Program-made: the position numbers and the translations under genes
Origin: Channa striata
Lineage: Eukaryota; Chordata; Actinopteri; Anabantiformes; Channidae
Direction: 5' to 3'
Assembly (NCBI GenBank): GCA_033026295.1
Contig: CM065175.1
Span: 23,694,837-23,758,836, forward strand
Length of the DNA stretch: 64,000 nucleotides
Notes under the pieces: generated by a model
What the model was told of the DNA's origin: nothing
What the model saw: only the letters and a program-made list of their open reading frames with translations
Databases searched by the model: none
In this document: positions 60,864 through 64,000 of the stretch, one piece after another
How the letters are laid out: each line of letters begins with the position of its first letter
Numbering within the stretch: the first letter of the stretch is position 1

Positions 60864-63800
60864 TGATCACTGTACGCTAGGGCTTTTCTACAGTTTCCTC
60901 TGCTAGGTGGCAGCAGTTAGTCGCGTTAAAATCAAAGTGACCAGTTCGTTTAGTATTTGCAATCCAGTGGCTTGTGGTTTAAGGAAAATTAGAGACAAAT
61001 GTCTTCCCAGTCTAGCAGGTTTTTTTTTTTTTTTTTGGTCTTCCAAATTGTCAAGGTAGGTTTTGACATGAACACTGTTTATGTCAGTGGGGCTTTTGTT
61101 TTTTATGTGTAAAAGCAGTGAACACTACTACTAATAAGTTTCCGTCATGCCATAACATTGACGGACAGATGTTGTCTGTCCGTTTCTGCATTTTAGTGCC
61201 ACTTTCATTTTTGTGTAGTTGTAGCCAGGAGCTTTTGTCAAAGGCTTAAAGTCCAAGTGAAGTCACATGTCATTAGTGTTAAAGTTTAAGTCAAATCGCA
61301 AATCTTCCATAATTTTATCAAGTCAAGTTTAAAGATAAATTCATAACCTCTGGAAAACATCATGGGTTATTACCTGCCAGCGCGTTTGAGGCAACTTTCA
61401 ACTTTCAGGCAACTTTGAACAACTTGACTAATAACATCACTATATGATTAGGAAATTACTTAGGAAATATTTACCATGTTAAAGTCCTCGATTAGAAGCT
61501 AAAGTTTGAAGTGCGAATCCTGACGCATATAAGCAGATAGTTTAGTTCAGTGATTCCCAACTTAGGGTTAGGCCTCTCTCAGAGGGACACGATGAACGGG
61601 AGAGAGAAAAAGATAATTAGGATATTTATGTTTGCAGCCATTATTTAAATGAATCCATGTTAAACGTTCATCAGGACATTTTCTATCTAGGAAAACTGCG
61701 AATAATTGAAGAATCCTGACAACTCCTGAAACCTGCAAAACTTCATAAGACAAAAATGTTTAGGATTATTCTTAAACATTGTGCCAATATTGTATCCATG
61801 TAGACCAGCATGTCTGAAGATGTGATGCGGCAAAGAAGAAATATCAAATAACAAGATCACACAAGGCTTGAGGGAAAAGCCAAGAATGAGGCCATTTGTT
61901 ACATCTTTCCAACCTCCTGCACTGCACAGTGTAATGAGAGCCACGAGAAGCCGCGTCATTAAACCCGAGGTGATAACACGAGTGTTCGGCTGTGTTTTCT
62001 TAAGCAGGGGAATCGCTGCGAGCGGCAATTAACCTCTCTGGGTGTGTAATCACGCTCGCTTTGTCAGTGCAGGTCGCCGCGTCCGTCACCGTTTCCCCGT
62101 GTGGAGCTACACGGGGGAATTTCCTTCATCCTCATGTGTTCCATGATACTGGCACATTGCATCATTTCATATCCGTTATGTGAAGCTGTTATCCAACACT
62201 AATAGCTCTGAAAAGCCTTATCCACTATCAACACACAAGTACCAACAGTGTTCAACACTGAAGGAGGTTTTGTGTATTTTGCTGTTGCTGCCAACAACTT
62301 GACCTTTGACTTCTTATCATGGTTGCAATAATCCAAGTTCTATGTGTCTAACTGTGAATTGCTAGTAAATAGTCTTTTTTGCTACATTGCTACTTGTTCA
62401 CTGCCAAAGATTAATCATAACCGTCCCAAAGTATGTAAGTAACTGTTAGAGGTGCTGGTGTTTGTACCGTTACACGGCATCGCTGTGCTCTGCAGCTCCG
62501 ATTATGGGAAAGCAAATTTGCTAAAATAAGGTGAGAAACTTAAATAAATGGTTGTTAAATAAATTGACAGATACATATCTTGAGTGCGTATTTAGTGCGA
62601 GTGCAGGCGCAGTGTTTAAGGACCAGTCACATGCTTTTGGTGGGAAAATTGTATCTGTATGTAACGATCTCCAACACCCTCGTCTGCTTATGTTAATGAC
62701 TTTCACCTGCCCAGAGTTGCCATAATCTTGTCCGACTGCAGGTGGAGATTTTTGCAAACATTTACACTTTCTAGAGATTATGGGATTTTGGAACTTTGTC
62801 TCTTTGCAACTATGAGGTTGACACTTCTCCATTACATCAAGTATTCTGACGTTAGTGCTTTGCAGAAATCACTATGGCACAAATTTCCGTTTCATGTCTT
62901 TGGGAAATCTCTACAAGCTTTGCACAGCATGAATTGAGCAGTTTTTACTAAGATCCTCTGAAGCTCCGTCAGATTAGATGTTTTTAAGTCTTGGGGCAGG
63001 TTTCGTCTCTGGATTGATCCTGATTCACTCCTGCTGAGACGGTCTTCCTTTTCGAAGGTTCTCCCATGACAAAACCAGACAAAGGCCTTTGTTTTGCTGC
63101 TAAACCACCAGGACACAGTTGGGTTAAACCTTCTTATTAACGACTATCCAGCAGATTCCCATCAGCCTTAACCGACTTCAGGTAGATTAAGTGTATAGTA
63201 TAATAATATAAATATAAAGTCACCTATCGAAAAACCTATATCTGTAAAACTGGGATGTTTTTTTCATCACCATGTGTGTTTAAGGAAACTTAAACTCTGC
63301 CAGAATCTACAACAGCAGTGTGTGTGTGTGTGTGTGCGCGTGTGTGTGTGTGATGCTGGGGCTGGTTGTTTTCACAGGACTCGGGTTCATTATGAAACCA
63401 AACAAATATTTCCAGGTGTGACACGCATCAACGCAAACACCTGGATGTCGATATCAGTTGAGTGATTTGATATCAGTTGAGTGATTGCCTTTATCTGTTT
63501 TCTGTGCTTTTCCTGTGGGACTGACATTCCATTTGGCCTGGAATGTTTCTGTGTGTGTGTGATTTAATTTCTGCAACAAAAATGCATCTAAATCTAAACG
63601 TGAGCCAAAAAACCATCAGCGGAAGTGTTTGCTTTTTGGCAGAGAGGCAGGTGAGAGGACTGATAACTGTACAGTAAATTTAAAGCTACGAGTGTTGGAT
63701 TTGTAGAACAAACCCGGGACGTGAATCGACATTAAAGGCTGCACGTCTTTAAAGGTGCTGCTCGTCACTAAGTGGGTTGTGTAATCAGACTGATTGCCTT

Positions 63801-63940
63801 GTACAAATCCACCACATGAAGAGACGTGGACAATTACTAGTTCCTTGTTCTGTGCAGTTTAGCGTGTTAAATGCATGAAAAAGAAAACGGAACAAATTCA
63901 TTGGATTCTTGCTGGTGTTTTTTTTAACCCTTCATCACAG
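60864..63940. other. Intergenic or intronic DNA, no gene recognised
   Basis: AT-rich with a T tract at 61020-61037 and a GT microsatellite at 63321-63351. The ORFs here are short and lack splice context or resemblance to known families. The right part may be an intron or promoter region of the gene whose possible exon starts at 63941. Confidence 0.35.
63321..63351. repeat. GT microsatellite
   Basis: Run of GT dinucleotides with one GCGC interruption. Confidence 0.9.
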
Positions 63941-64000
63941 CGGTCTGTGGCATCGCTGGCACATTCACAGTCACCATCAATTACCACTCCGCTGACGAGG
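63941..64000 (+). CDS. Possible exon of an unidentified gene, cut by the window edge
   Basis: A pyrimidine-rich tract (gtttttttttaacccttcat) followed by CAG at 63938-63940 is a strong acceptor. The next 60 bases are open in the frame reading VCGIAGTFTVTINYHSADE and more GC-rich than the DNA before them. The peptide suggests a beta-strand-rich domain but was not recognised. The alternative is chance: 60 bases are too few to be sure. Confidence 0.28.

Noticed and set aside
1..64000. CRISPR arrays, bacterial operons, riboswitches, tRNA or rRNA genes
   Set aside because: No spaced short direct repeats, no ribosome-binding sites and no recognisable tRNA or rRNA sequence. The window is vertebrate DNA with introns.

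Overview
This window is vertebrate nuclear DNA, most likely from a percomorph teleost. The genes are split by GT-AG introns, the intergenic DNA carries repeat families typical of spiny-rayed fishes, and all recognisable proteins are vertebrate. Gene content matches the MHC region: a PBX2-type homeobox gene and a Notch-family receptor gene (human PBX2 and NOTCH4 are close neighbours in MHC class III) lie beside TAP1 and BRD2 (human class II region). No MHC class I or II or immunoproteasome gene was seen.

Layout from left to right. (1) 1004-4890, + strand: the last six exons of pbx2, with its start outside the window. (2) 6827-24300: a Hes/Her bHLH-Orange-WRPW cluster on the + strand. It has one diverged, frameshifted member (6827-7856) and three near-identical 212-aa genes, each in a tandem unit of about 4.1-4.4 kb. 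A fourth unit (23547 to about 26150) has lost its gene and carries two repeat insertions. (3) 26901-35366, - strand: an 11-exon gene for a 796-aa Notch-like receptor that has a signal peptide, two LNRs, the heterodimerisation region, a membrane segment, RAM-like and NLS sequences and about three ankyrin repeats, but no EGF repeats. (4) 36242-39723, - strand: a five-exon gene for an unrecognised 583-aa protein with a duplicated cysteine-containing module that resembles part of transposon-encoded proteins. (5) 42202-47880, + strand: tap1 (735 aa), preceded by consensus NF-kappaB and ISRE sites. (6) 52273-58992, + strand: brd2 (804 aa), behind a CRE/TATA promoter and a short uORF. (7) 59000-64000: brd2 3' UTR, then mostly featureless DNA, with a possible exon of a further gene at the very end.

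The most notable feature is the combination of (2) and (3). An amplified array of Her repressor genes, whose repeat unit holds several perfect Su(H)/RBPJ consensus sites, sits next to a highly reduced Notch receptor gene. All exon junctions reported for the multi-exon genes were read by hand. They keep reading phase from start to stop, except in the first her gene, where one base is missing. Functions are inferred from family resemblance; nothing here was tested by alignment software.
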